Assembly: GCF_022605725.1 (NCBI RefSeq)
Contig: NC_065548.1
Location: 40,417,131 to 40,481,130, forward strand
Direction of reading: 5' to 3'
Length of the DNA: 64,000 bases
Origin: Anthonomus grandis grandis
Taxonomy: Eukaryota > Arthropoda > Insecta > Coleoptera > Curculionidae
The notes under the pieces were generated by a model that was not told the origin of the DNA, ran no database searches, and worked only from the letters and a program-made list of their open reading frames with translations. The translations under genes and the position numbers were made by a program. The first letter of the stretch is position 1; every line of letters begins with the position of its first letter. Below are positions 20,311 to 31,420 of the stretch, piece by piece.

Positions 20311-20833
20311 CAGGAAATATCTAAATAAAAAAAGGAGCCTTTACTTCACATGAAAAACCATAAACTTATTCTTTAAAAATATAAGCAATTATATCCATTA
20401 AGTCAAGGTCAATTAACATTAGCTTGTTGAGAAATTGTTTCGTCCAATATTATGTATCTGAAACAACATTTTACACTGCTAGATTTTGAGCTATCACAAT
20501 TTAATGATTAACTGTATATTATTTACTCTTACCTTTAATGCGAATTAATAATTCCTGATATTTTACTATTATTAAAACAAACGAAATTACCATCAAATTG
20601 TAAAGCACGGAAAGCAAACATTCCAATTTAATTTAAACTGTTAAAGACGTTATTGGGAAAATGGGTCGTATAAAATGTTAAATCACCAAAAAACCCATGG
20701 AAAGTCGTGTTGATTAGACAAGTCGACACGACTCGACGTGTTGTCTTTGAGTCGTGTAGAAAACGGTACACGAAATGTCAAAATATCGAAAACGACATGT
20801 TGCCTAGATATCAAGGGTACACGGAATTTGCGC

Positions 20834-20900
20834 CCTGATTCCAGTGAATTGTGTTAAATTAAATTCAAAACCAAGAACAGCTATTGCCATCTAGGAGTTC
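20834..20900 (+). repeat. Dispersed repeat, right half
   Basis: CCTGATTCCAGTGAATTG through GCCATCTAGGAGTTC matches the reverse complement of 52877-52938, in register with the left half at 18031-18150. Confidence 0.75.
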
Positions 20901-20979
20901 ACAAGTTTCTAAGTCATTAACCGACTTTAAACTAGATATCATTATTAGTACTACCCATATAATATTCAATTATTACATT

Positions 20980-21155
20980 GTAAAAGCAAATGTACTAATT
21001 TTTAATGTTACTAAGAATATTACAAAAATATCTTGTTACTGAAACACTGTTGAGTCATATTATGCAAACTTCGAGTCAATTTATGGTAATGATGCCATTA
21101 TTGATGAGATAGTGTTAATCCAGAAAAGGGCTCTGCGTCTGGTTTTGTATTTGAA
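20980..21155 (+). pseudogene. LINE reverse transcriptase C-terminal fragment
   Basis: The plus strand gives SYYANFESIYGNDAIIDEIV and LIQKRALRLVLYLNYPD, the region after the RT thumb in Jockey/CR1-type LINEs. It is cut at 21156 by a TIR element. Confidence 0.55.
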
Positions 21156-21747
21156 CTACCCAGACAATCACACGTGATAATATCGTTATAATAAGCTCAC
21201 CAAATGACGAGAAATGACGAGTTACATCACGAGAGTATCACGTAAAAATGACCTCCTAATGTCTCAGACAAAATACGTTATATTGAACACGTCAGTTTAA
21301 CGTATTTTCATATAACGGAAAATGAAGTCATTACTACGTAACGTTTTGGGAACATGAACAAAAATTAAAAAAGTACATTTATAAACAAACGTTTTTATTT
21401 AGAAATATTCGATTAAAACAAAAAAATAAACAAAATATTAAAACATTCTAAACTCAAAAAAATGTACTTTCACATTTGCTTCTAAAGCAACTCCGCCAAG
21501 ATACCTGAACTAAGTACTGTACAACTCGAAAATAATGAGGTTCAAATTAGATTTAAAATTCTTAAAACAAGCGTGAAATTCTATCATACAATAATTATTA
21601 ATATTATAGGTGTTACACCAAATATATGCACTATAACCTTAATATTAAATTTTGTTTTTTGTTTACCCCATTATACTATGTATAATAGGAATAGCAACAC
21701 AACCTTTTTGCCTAAATGGTAAAATAAAGCATTTGCCAAAATTGTCA

Positions 21748-22545
21748 TTAATTGAACATTGAGGGATAGGGGTATGAATATAAATCAGAATAGCTAATAA
21801 ATTCTTTTCCAACAACATAAAGTTTATTGCCGTGTGCTTTTAAAATGTTATGTATTTCAACAAAGGCCTGATATACTTTTAAATAAATTGTTATACTATG
21901 GTTAAGACTACCACAACCAGAATCTGCTCTTAGGTTAGGAAAGTAAGGTGGTCTTTTTAGTTTTTTGCTAGGCTCCTCGTCCTCACTGGTAAAATCTGAC
22001 AAGCATCTCTTAGCTTTTAACCTTTTTTTACACGTAATGTTTTAAAGTCCAACTCTGAAGATTGTATATCTGAAGTTTCCTCCCACTTCTTTAAACTCTT
22101 TCTGGCCTTTTTCAGGATGTCTAAATTAAATATACTTTATCACTAACAAAACATATGACAATAGTTAAAAAACTAAATGTATTATCATGGTACAAACACT
22201 TTTTTTGTTGGTTTTGGGGAACAGGCGAAAAACTGTTCTCAAAAATATTTTTAAATACTTATTGAACAGATATATACTGATTTACTTATGTATACATAAC
22301 AAATTAGTAGGTTAACAAGTACACACCATAGTAAAAAAGCAATCTTTTGATAGGATACAACTTCCAAGGTTCATCAGGTTCTTCGGCATTAGTAAGAAAT
22401 TTATTAAAAGGCCCTCAAGTTTTATAAGGGGGCCAAAAAGTATGCCTTTTTGTAGGAGTGAGCCATTTTGAGTGAACCAGAGCTATTTCACTATTTTCGA
22501 GAAATTCTATTCTACACCTGCGTAAGCCTCCATATTCACTACAAA
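21748..22545 (-). pseudogene. Two-exon TE-associated gene resembling DUF4806-type arthropod proteins
   Basis: Exon A (about 22545-22327) gives EYGGLRRCRIEFLENSEIAL, VHSKWLTPTKRHTFWPPYKT, a TGA at 22415-22417, then PWKLYPIKRLLFYYG. A GT donor follows at 22326. The AG acceptor ends at 22121 and exon B (22120-21748) begins in matching phase with DILKKARKSLKKWEET, then a Ser/Lys-rich part (SDFTSEDEEPSKKLKRPPYF) and a C-terminal SITIYLKVYQAFVEIHNILK. The Trp-x-PPY exon followed by a basic exon resembles N-terminal halves of repeated arthropod proteins carrying DUF4806; that attribution is from memory and uncertain. Only one stop breaks the frame. The intron is 206 bp. Confidence 0.5.
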
Positions 22546-22868
22546 TAGAAATAGAATATTTTAACAGAAACCACTTTTTGCTTTTATGATATTGTTTGGT
22601 TATGGTTTTCTTGCCAATAACAAACCCTTATTATAACCCTCCTTAGAATATCGGGTTCTATTTATTATAAAAAAGAAAAAAAATGAAATTTTTAAATTGC
22701 ACTAATTAGTAATTTGTTTAGATGTTACTTCTAAACCTAAATTATGTTCTTAAATAATTCATCTTTCCTGGCGCCATATAATTGCAATAAATATATTTTA
22801 ATTAATTTAAAAAAAAGTTACAAATGTTTACGCATGTACTGAAGTCATGGCGTGCTTAGTTTCTCGCC

Positions 22869-22945
22869 TAGACTGTTCGATTAGTCCAGTGGCTTGGCTT
22901 GTAGAATTGCATTCTAAGGGTCTTGGGTTCAAACCCCCACAATAG
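22869..22945 (+). other. tRNA-like sequence (pseudo-tRNA or tRNA-derived SINE head)
   Basis: TTAGTCCAGTGG resembles an A-box and GGGTTCAAACCC a B-box at tRNA spacing. Between them TAGAATTGCATTCTA can form an anticodon arm with TGC in the loop. Acceptor and T-stem pairing are imperfect, so I do not call a functional tRNA gene. It sits inside the TGACG-rich element. Confidence 0.4.
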
Positions 22946-23446
22946 CAATTTTTCTTGTAATTCTTTAAGAAAAGAATAAAAATAGTTGAGCAAAATAAAT
23001 AAACAATTGCATGTCTTAGTAAATTTTGCTGAAAAATTTTCGCCGCAAAAAGAGCTTTGAATGTTTTTTTTTTTTACATAATATGCGTAATAGTTTATTT
23101 GTACCTAATGAAAAATAATTAATTTCATAAAGTTTTATTATAGGTAAAAATGACAAAAAACGTCGTCAAAATATCGTTATTTAAAGTACGTCACTCTGAC
23201 GTTATTTACTTGACGTCATTATCTCATGTCTTTTTAGTGATTTTTAGACCACTGACGAGTGGTCACGGGTTATCACGATTTAATGACGTTAATCTGACGA
23301 GCTCTTGCTAGCTGGGTAGCAGCAGTTTTGCAGGGGACTCTTTCGGCAGCATGAGTTATAATCATAAATATTTGTCTTTCACATCACTTAAATTGAAAAG
23401 AAAGTAGTTTATATTATGTTTAGGTTTTTCAAGGGTGATACTCAGG

Positions 23447-24703
23447 TAGCAAGATGACGTTAGACGTCAGTGAAAGAAGTCTTTATGCCGTCCTGATTGG
23501 GCATTTCAGGTTAATTAGCGTCTAACTTTCTGGTCTTTAAAATGAGTTTCTTTTACCACAGGTAAATATTGAGTTTTTTTTATTACATAATTCATTTACA
23601 AAATCAAAATTTTAAAGTGAAAAAATAAAATAGAAAAGACAATGTCGATAATTCTTGCACTATATTCGCTGTACAACAAACAGAAACTAAAGCGGCTGGG
23701 TTTGTTAATCCCAACCCAAACCCTAATGGGGTTAACTTTCAGTAATCTATCAAGTGACTTAAACTAAAATATATAACTGGTGGTACAGGTGGTGCTGGTG
23801 CTGGCTCCACCATCGGTAAAGACCGACGACCGGCATTACCGACAATCCGGTTTTATAATTGTTTGGTGTTGTATTTCCTTTTTGTGTTCTGTTTTTATTT
23901 CACGTTTTGTGTATTAAACATGCTTACCATCTTAGCAAATAGCCAAACAGCCCACATCTTTTTTAATATTTGTACTTGCTTCTGCCATGTGTTCATGCAC
24001 ATGCTGAGCGGCCATATTGTGCAATAAAACTTATTTATTTTTTATGGCTTTTTGCAACAACAGTCCCTATAAGCCTCGTTTGTTGAAGGAAATCATCCTT
24101 TTAACGGTTTCTTATTTGATTTAATTTAATTAGATTTATGACTTGAGGAATCTTAACTTAAGAAATAAAAGCATTCATTTCTAGTAGTATGCCTTGTTTT
24201 ATTTATGTTACATATAATTTTTTATATAAGTAGGTATATGTAAAAAACTACAGTGTTTATAAAAATATGATATATTTACTACTTGATAGGTATATTTGCC
24301 TGAAATATTATAAATATTAAAAGTTGTCAGTATATTTGGACCGAATGTTTCGTTCGTGGAAGAAAATTAAGTGAAGAATGTTTGTATTATTTTGGTATAC
24401 TTACAAACGAATAAATAATTATATATTTGGATTTTAAGTAAGAATGCTTTTTTTTATATTCAAGAAATCCTCAAAGTCTTCAAACGTCATTCTATATAAA
24501 TATTTGACATCTTCTAGGCGACTTTTTTCATTTCATTTAAGACGTCTTTTAGCTTTTATTTATGACATCTCGGCGACGTCTCTTAAGACGTCATTTTAGA
24601 TGTGACAGTTGTACGTCACGTTAGGGTCATAAGGACGTCAAAATGACTCGTTATATAGACCAAAAAGTACGAAAAACGACCTACTCAAGGCGTCATTTTG
24701 CTA
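23447..24703. mobile_element. Second TGACG-rich TIR element, no coding capacity seen
   Basis: About 1.26 kb bounded by TAGCAAGATGACG (23447) and the inverted TAGCAAAATGACG (24691-24703). Subterminal parts carry many GACGTC/TGACGT words (for example around 23455-23480 and 24480-24690). The left end resembles the right end of the preceding element (CAGCTAGCAAGA versus CAGGTAGCAAGA), suggesting one family. The interior includes a Gly/Ala-codon-like run near 23785-23815 but no convincing frame. Confidence 0.5.
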
Positions 24704-25014
24704 AAAAATAAATAATTACAAGACTTCTCCCATTTAAAATAATGTAAATAAATTATTGACTAGAAACGGTGTATCACCGAAGTAATGAACATTTTATGAT
24801 AAAGTACTATTGCTACCTATATAGCATCTAACCGCATATAGCATATGTGGTAGACGTAAATTTTTCTTTTTAGCCCAGTTTTAAGCTGTAATTTTAGTGA
24901 CTGTACGATTAAGCATAAATATTATTTCAGTGGATAAATGTAATTGAGCTGATATGAACTACATTTGTAGAAATAGTCCATACTTGCAGTGGAGTCGTAG
25001 ATTAAGGTGAAATG
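24704..25014. other. AT-rich spacer, nothing recognised
   Basis: No frame or repeat that I can support. Confidence 0.35.
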
Positions 25015-25320
25015 AAATCCTGCAGTCTCCCTCCACTTATTATAACATACTGAGTATGTATCTTAGCATACTATTCGGTCCTTGTCAACAACAGAATGTA
25101 AAGAAAGAAAACTAAAAATAATAAAAATAATAAAAAAACAATAGTAATAAATAGAGAGTTTTTTGGCATGGAATCAAACCCTGGGGCGCTATATCTGATA
25201 CCAATTTTAAACCTTTTATCCTCTGATGATAGACACCACTGTGTCCGAAACATGTCGGGAGTTTTAAAAAACTGAATGTTTAATAAATTAGTGGAGGTAG
25301 ACTGCAGGATTTTCATTTTA
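25015..25320 (+). mobile_element. Small inverted-repeat unit with a hammerhead ribozyme
   Basis: The ends share an inverted segment of roughly 40 bp (ATCCTGCAGTCTCCCTCCAC near 25027 and its counterpart near 25280-25307). A hammerhead motif lies at 25219-25260. No protein is encoded; the 81-codon minus-strand frame here is an accident of this sequence. It is most likely a terminal fragment of a second Penelope-like family or a retrozyme-like unit. Confidence 0.55.
25219..25260 (+). ncRNA. Hammerhead ribozyme motif, second type
   Basis: TCCT (stem I), CTGATGA, GACAC/GTGTC stem II with loop CACT, GAAA, palindromic CATG as a minimal stem III, TC at the cleavage site, then GGGA pairing with the first strand of stem I. 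All core nucleotides are present. The stem sequences differ from the Penelope motif at 11498, so this is an independent family. Confidence 0.75.
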
Positions 25321-25770
25321 CCTAAATTACATTTATTGATATCTTTTATGAATGAATAAGTCTTTTAGCTGAAAAAGCAGGAAACCGCTTAACTCTCTCT
25401 ATTTATACTAATAGTCAGAGTCCAAACGTATGCATTACAATTAATGTTTTATTGCGTGAAAACAAACAATCGTGTAATTTCACCCGGCACAGTTGGGCAC
25501 GTTACGAAACTAATGTAAAATTTAAATTTTCCTGTGCGCGGATTATTGCTTGCTAAAGTGATATTCGCAACATTTTGGAACAAACATTAATATAGAAGAT
25601 TATATTAAAATCCCGGCTGATTACAAAAAAATACGTGCAAAATTAATACGTGATTACTGTACAGTCGATTGATACTGTACAATATTGTACATCTATAAAT
25701 GCATTTAACGAATAAGGTCAAACCAAAATATGGAGAGAAAAAATCTTAAACTTTTGCAATTATAAAGAGG
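25321..25770. other. Spacer, nothing recognised
   Basis: AT-rich, no supported feature. Confidence 0.35.
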
Positions 25771-25877
25771 CCTGCAACAGTGCGTCGGCCTTCCATAAAG
25801 CGTAAAACACGACTCTCTAACGTCTAAATATTTTTTTATACGTGATAGCGCATGACTGGAAAATATTTTGAAATATA

Positions 25878-27737
25878 CAGGGCTTCAAAAAATTGGGGCG
25901 ATATAAGCGGCATTTTTTAAAAATGAAGTGTCATTCTTTTTGTTTTATTTTTGGGCCATCTTTGGCTATTTAGTATATGCGCTAAATATGACTACTTTGG
26001 CACGCGCAGTTTGACTGCAATAATTAAAAAAAAAAAATAACCACTAAGTCAATTAAATTCATCATGGATTGGGTATAACTTTAACTTAAACGGTTTCTTT
26101 TTGTCATATACAGGGTACTCACATTTATCATTTAAATTTTACGAATTTCAAAGTCATTTTAAAATTTTCAAATATTTTTAATGCATTTAAAGAATTAATA
26201 AATAACTATATTTTATTATGTATCATATTACCTATCTTTAGTTGTTTTTAAAATATTCACGATAATTATCTGGAGATATAAAATGTTTAAATAAGAACCA
26301 AGAAATATGCACTCTTAATAAAATAGATAGATATTTTAATAGTATTTTTGGTTGTTAAGCAAAATATTTCGATTCTTTTACTAAATAAATTTTTGAAATT
26401 TTTTGTTCTGACATTTTTGATGACAATATGATTTTTGTGTGTTTATTATCAATTAAAGATTCAGTGATTTAAATTTTCGTAACTTTATTTCTAAACGAAG
26501 TTTTGTTCAAAAGATTTCTAAACGAAAATTGCATATAAAATGAATTTTAGCACAGATGAACTTGTTGACATGATATTTGTGTTGTGTTAATTTGAAAAGA
26601 ATTGCCTTTTAGCCTCTCGAATGTATGGGGCGCGTTATTCTGATTGGAAATGTCCAAATGAAAAATCTTTTAGAAGGTTATTAGCGAGATTCGTGGAAAT
26701 AGGAAATGCTTGTTAGCCAAAGGTAGAAAGAATGAGGCCGATTACTAATCAGGAGCAAGACTTATATATAATAAACGGTAATTAAAAATCCTCACCTAAG
26801 TCAAGCAAATATTAGAAGAGCAGTTGGAATAAGTGAAACATTAGTGCAACTAATTTTAAAAAGGAACCATTTTCATCCATATCTCCTCCATGAACATCAA
26901 ACACTTTTTGATAGGGATACACAATACCGATTTGAATTTTGTACTTGAAGCAGAAATAAATTACAAAACAACTTATTTACAGATGAGGCAACATTTTACA
27001 AAAATGGATCAGTAAATAAAATATAATTTTCACTATTATTCATCCGAAAACCCCCATTCCATGCGACATATTGACTACCAGCATAGGTTAAATTACCAAC
27101 AGTAAATATATGGGGTAGAATTATTGGAAATAGTATTGTAGGTCCCTATTTTTTTAATGGTCATCTTAATCAAGAAATGTACCTTAAATTCCTACAAAAT
27201 TAACTGCCTAGATTACTTGCCAATGTTCCATTAAATACTAGAAACCGAATGTGATTTTAACAGGTCAGAACTGCACATTTTTCGTGTAAAACTCCACAAA
27301 TGTTACATAAAGTTAAAAGAAGTTTTTAGGAACGTAGTAATTTATGTTTTGAATAATATGGAGGACATATTGAACACTTGATTTGATAATAAGAAAATTA
27401 TTAGTATTTTTATTATACTTGGTTAATTATTATCGTAAATATTTAAAAAATGACTAGAGTAGGTAATATGTTTATATAATAAAAAATGCCCATTTATTAG
27501 TTCTTTATTAAATGCGTAAAAATTAATATTTCTGATAGCAAGAAGAAATAAAATGTTGTATTGATTGTTTACGCTTTTTTGTAAAAAAAATGTTTGCAGT
27601 CAAACTGCGCATGACAGAGTGGTCATATTTGCGCATGTGCTAAAGAGCTAAAGATGGTCCCAAAAATAAAATAACTAGAATGGCGCTCCATTTTAAAAAA
27701 TGCCGCTTATATCGCCATACTTTTTCGAAGCACCCTA
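25878..27737 (+). mobile_element. Mariner-related element with about 150-bp TIRs
   Basis: Flanked by TA on both sides. TIRs start CAGGGCTTC and, reversed, TAGGGTGCTTC, then share GGCGATATAAGCGGCATTTT and GCGCAGTTTGACTGCAA. It contains a decayed transposase on the plus strand. It is inserted at the centre of the palindrome 25771-27854. Confidence 0.7.
26540..27250 (+). pseudogene. Mariner-related transposase, heavily decayed
   Basis: MNFSTDELVDMIFVLC, LLASRMYGARYSDWKCPNEK and SFRRLLARFVEIGN represent the DUF4817-type N-terminal helix-turn-helix region. Later come SQANIRRAVGISETLVQLIL, FHPYLLHEHQTLFDRD and VNIWGRIIGNSIVGPYFFNG followed by HLNQEMYLKFLQ, the middle of the DDE domain. The first and third catalytic regions are not readable. 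Numerous stops and frameshifts are present. Confidence 0.7.
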
Positions 27738-27854
27738 TATATTTAAAAATATTTTGCAGACATGCGCTGTCACGTCCTTAAAAATTTTAAGAGATTAGAA
27801 AATGTTAACGCTTGTTTTAGGATTTATGGAAGGCCGACGCACCCGTGTTGCAGG

Positions 27855-29408
27855 ATAAGATATACCGTGAGAACATTTGTTTTGGACACAAATAATACAC
27901 TTTCGGCATATTAAACAACGAACTTGTTTTTGCGGTCTTAAATTTCACCCTATTCATGACTCGATCGGGTATTAACATATAACGAGTAAATTAGATTTAC
28001 TAATAGTCAATTCTATATTTCATAAGTCCATCCCAGAGGCATAGCGGGCGTGTGTTTCCGATGTGATCGTGTCACTTGAGTCCACTCGTAGTTCAGAACC
28101 CACGATAAATTGTAGGTATAAAACGAAAGAAGGAAACACATGCATGCATTGATAAATTTTTCTTATTTTCTGGTTTAAATAAGTGTTGGAGTAAGACTTT
28201 CTAATCAATTTGATCAAAAATAGGGTATCTCGCAATGTAAAAAACAACATTTCAGTACAAGTTCTTAAGGTAAATTTAATTAAATTCGAGTCGAAAATAT
28301 TCTATTCTCTAAAGATCGATCGGCAATCTCGCTTAATTTATGATGATGATGCGTTGGTGTTTACCTTAGACCATTATTGTAAACAGGTATTTTCACAAGG
28401 ATAAATAATTTTAGTTAAACATAATTTACAAATAATTTAAATTGCATTGCAGTTTTCGTTTTACTAACATTGTTATATTTAAAAAAATATTCTCCCGATT
28501 TACGGAAACATGTTAATAGGACATTTTCAACTTCTCTATAAGTCTTCAAAAGAAGCAACCAAGAAAATCTATTCAATTATAAATTAAGATTCTAGCATCG
28601 GATTACTAGAAATGAAATTGAAATATCTTAGATGTTAGTCAATCAGCTACCAAATGCACCCATATCATTTTTACTATTCAGCAATGCCACTATTTAAGTA
28701 TGATGAAATTGATTAAAACATGCTAGATTTGGGGAAAAATCTTAGGGTTTTATCTATTTGGTCGGATTCAAGATTTGATGATTTAAAGTGTAGCTTGTGG
28801 AGGTTGTTAAATATTTACTCTATCAAGCCATCAGCACATGGAGATTATTAGACCGCGTCTAAACTTGCAAAATCTATCAATCAAATAGTTTACAGGATTG
28901 GCAATCATTTAGATAAGACAGAAAGCCAAAAAGTTAAAACAAATTTTCACATGCTCCAGGCAAAAATCTTTGTAAATTAATTATTATGATAAATTTAAAA
29001 ATTGAATAATATGAAAACACATGATATAATTAAAAAACGGAAAATTTGTTTTTGTTTTAAAAAGGTTAATTAAATATGTAACAATCCATCTAATCTGACT
29101 AATTACCACAGCCTTCGATACATATTAACCTTTCATGCAGCCCGATAGTCACCTTAATAAGGTCAATGCAATGAGTGAATACACATAAAATATAAATAAT
29201 TGATGAAAAAAAACATTAAGATAGAAGTTCTTTTTCTAAATTTAAAAGAGAAAGAGTGAATTTAATTATTGATCGCAATTATTGAATAATCTTAAAATTT
29301 TAAAATAATAAGTAAGTGCTGTCATCATAGGACTACTTATCATTTAATGTGTATAAAACTAATTTCATTTAAATTGAATATATTATAATAAAATTAAATC
29401 ATTTTATT
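27855..29408. other. AT-rich stretch, nothing recognised
   Basis: Short open stretches near 28020-28400 and 28740-28980 have no family I can name. No RNA gene or repeat border was seen. Confidence 0.35.
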
Positions 29409-30060
29409 ACGCCAAGAAGAAAGGATCTCTTGCCTCTTGTTTCCAATATAATTTATCTTTATTGTCAAGGAGCTCTTTTTCATAAATTTCAAGATTAGGA
29501 TCAATCGAATCTTAGTCATTAACTACTGTAAGGAACAGAGCATCAGAAAATATATCTTCTTTCCCTTTTCGATAAACTACTGCAAAGTTAAATTGTTGAA
29601 AACTAGGCACCAATGACCGAACCCGTGTATGATTTTTCTCTCAGTAGCACTATCTTTGTGTGACCTAAAATTCTTGAAACATAACACATAATTATATTTA
29701 AGGTTGTCTTAAAACGTTGTAACAGCATCAATGCTATAAGAGAAAGTATCAGTTTGCAAATTAATTTCTCATCAAAATTTGGACAATCTAGAATTAGAGC
29801 ACAAATTAGAAAATTTTTAGTTTTTTATAAAGCTTTTTCATAGCTCTTATTCCAGTTAAACTTAACATTTTCACAAAAAGGAATTGTCATAAAAGTAAGA
29901 ATAATTAAGAAAAAAGATGGAATACATTTTCCAAAACCAAATCTTTGCTAACTTCGAACGTATTTGCCAGTTGCAAAATCTATATATTTAAGAGATCAAC
30001 TCCTATGCATATTTCTTATCATTGAAAATAGAAAGCTATATTTTAAATTCTCATTGAACG
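29409..30060 (-). pseudogene. Ty3/gypsy RT/RNase H fragment
   Basis: On the minus strand: VKFNWNKSYEKAL, KNFLICALILDCPNFDEKL (RT-RNase H connection, like PIL.CPDF), then SLVPSFQQFNFAVVYRKGKE and DIFSDALFL (RNase H, matching the VVYRKGKEN..ADALSR signature), a stop, and SIDPNLEIYEKELL continuing toward the integrase linker. Several stops and frame changes. It may or may not belong to the same lineage as the integrase fragment at 15536-16196; no LTR was found. Confidence 0.7.
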
Positions 30061-30169
30061 AATGGTACTCTCGGTTTTAAGTACAATAAAGATCTTTTGA
30101 GGAAAAAGTTAATATTTAAATAATTCTAAAATATTAATTATAATATCCCATTGGAACATTTACACAAGG

Positions 30170-30590
30170 TAAAACCTAAAGGGGGTGTTATACACATAGG
30201 TCCCCTAATGAACCCGTTGTGCCCCACTGAGTATTATCAGTGGCCAATAACCCTGGAAAAAACTGAGGAAAAACTAAACCACAGGCACTCTGTGTAAAAA
30301 AACACGCTGGGTAAACTGTGCGTGTTGATATGTTAACCTAGCACACGTGAGCATAGGGCGCTAATAACGTGGTCTGTAGTTTCTTCCTAACAGCAACGGA
30401 ATTTCGGGTTATCCACAAGAACTATGGTTTAGATATGACGGCTTAAAGAACGGTTAAAAGACCTGTCAGTAACCGAATTTCGCCGGTCCATCTATGAGCG
30501 GCTTAGTCTGCCTCAGGTCAGGTGCTTTCATTTATCTCCGAAGGCTCCACTTGTCCAGCAGATTTTTTATTGATACAACAGCTTCCGATA
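30170..30590. other. GC-richer block of unknown origin
   Basis: Clearly less AT-rich than its surroundings, with short inverted words (TGCCCCACTGAG, TATCAGTGGCC). It could be the UTR of a retroelement. No frame supports a protein. Confidence 0.3.
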
Positions 30591-31009
30591 TACTTAATAA
30601 AAAAGTAAAGAATTTTGGTCATCTGCAAATAGTCTAAATGTATCTTTTAGAAATAGGGTGTTTATTGTGCCTTTAGATATAACAAACTCTTAAATATTTA
30701 ATAATCATGTTAAAAGCCACAATACTGTTTCTGATACCACTTCTGATGGCAGAATTATTTTTTATAATTATAATAAATATCCCTGCGTAAATACCGAATT
30801 GAATTTTTAATTAATAGATACGGACATAGGTGATCAAATAATAGGCACAAACTCAATCGATTAAGATTGTGTATCAGTTAGAAATTTGAAATTATGTAAC
30901 CTATTGTAAAAAAAACATCGAATGAATATTTTAAATACATGCGTTTTAGAAAAAGTATAGCCTGATATTTGAGAAAAAAGCGATAATAAAACCTAAAAGG
31001 CCTAAAGTT

Positions 31010-31417
31010 TGCTATCTTTATGACTCAAAAACCTTAGATATATTAGTTTATTGCCAGTAATGCTAAAAATCATTGAGAGGCACATCTACAAACAATTAAT
31101 TTTTTTTACAAATATTTACAATATAAATTGGGATTCTGAATCGGGCTTTGTTTCAGATTTTAGCACAATTATTTACACAACTTATTTATTAATATAACGA
31201 ACGATATAAGAGCAAATAAGAATAAATGGGAGATCACCTATTTGTATTTATTAAATTTTAGGAAAGCGCTTTATACGGTAAATCATAATATACTACGATC
31301 TAAACTTAGCTGCTTTGGGCTATCAAATAATTCAACTAAATCTATGGAGAATTTTTTAATCAATAGGTCACATTGTGATTCAAGTAAAAATTGTTTGATT
31401 TAAGATAAATTGGAGTA
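31010..31417 (+). pseudogene. Old LINE RT, left part
   Basis: The plus strand gives LLPVMLKIIERHIYKQL, INWDSESGFVSDFST, LYLLNFRKALYTVNHNILRS and LSCFGLSNN, the central RT region including the first catalytic Asp position (here Asn). It is interrupted at about 31418 by a younger LINE and resumes at about 33338. Confidence 0.65.
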
Positions 31418-31420
31418 ATT

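Larger units (their letters stand above)
18151..20833 (-). mobile_element. PIF/Harbinger DNA transposon
   Basis: A 2.68-kb insertion with borders defined by comparison with the uninterrupted repeat copy at 52877-53058. The ends share the inverted motif ATTCCGTGTA (18161-18170 and, reversed, near 20818-20827), so TIRs are short and imperfect. Another copy of this terminal word with extra matching bases (ATTCCGTGCATCCCTTGAT) lies at 18241-18259. It encodes a HARBI1-like transposase on the minus strand and the start of a MADF/Myb-like protein on the plus strand, the usual two-gene layout. The expected 3-bp duplication could not be seen. Confidence 0.8.
21156..23319. mobile_element. TGACG-rich TIR element with a two-exon gene
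   Basis: A 2.16-kb segment inserted in LINE sequence, with CTACCCAG at the left end and CTGGGTAG at the right end. Both subterminal regions (21185-21350 and 23150-23300) are packed with TGACG/CGTCA/ACGT words, as transposase-binding subterminal repeats often are. It encodes a spliced gene on the minus strand and holds a tRNA-like sequence. No transposase motif was found, so it may be non-autonomous or belong to a poorly known superfamily. Borders are approximate. Confidence 0.5.
25771..27854. repeat. Palindromic repeat (arms 25771-25877 and 27738-27854) holding a mariner-like element
   Basis: CCTGCAACAGTGCGTCGGCC, TTCCATAAA and further bases down to AAATATA form an inverted repeat of about 110 bp with the right arm. 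Without the inner element the arms would meet as one palindrome centred on TA. This looks like a foldback MITE. Confidence 0.65.

Noticed and set aside
22869..22945. Functional tRNA-Ala gene
   Set aside because: Acceptor and T stems pair poorly; kept only as a tRNA-like sequence.
25071..25316. 81-codon minus-strand frame with a hydrophobic C-terminus
   Set aside because: It overlaps the hammerhead and the inverted repeat; its sequence is explained by the non-coding unit.
26108..26200. A nested TACAGGGT element inside the mariner at 25.9-27.7 kb
   Set aside because: TACAGGGTACTC follows TA, but no matching right end was found.
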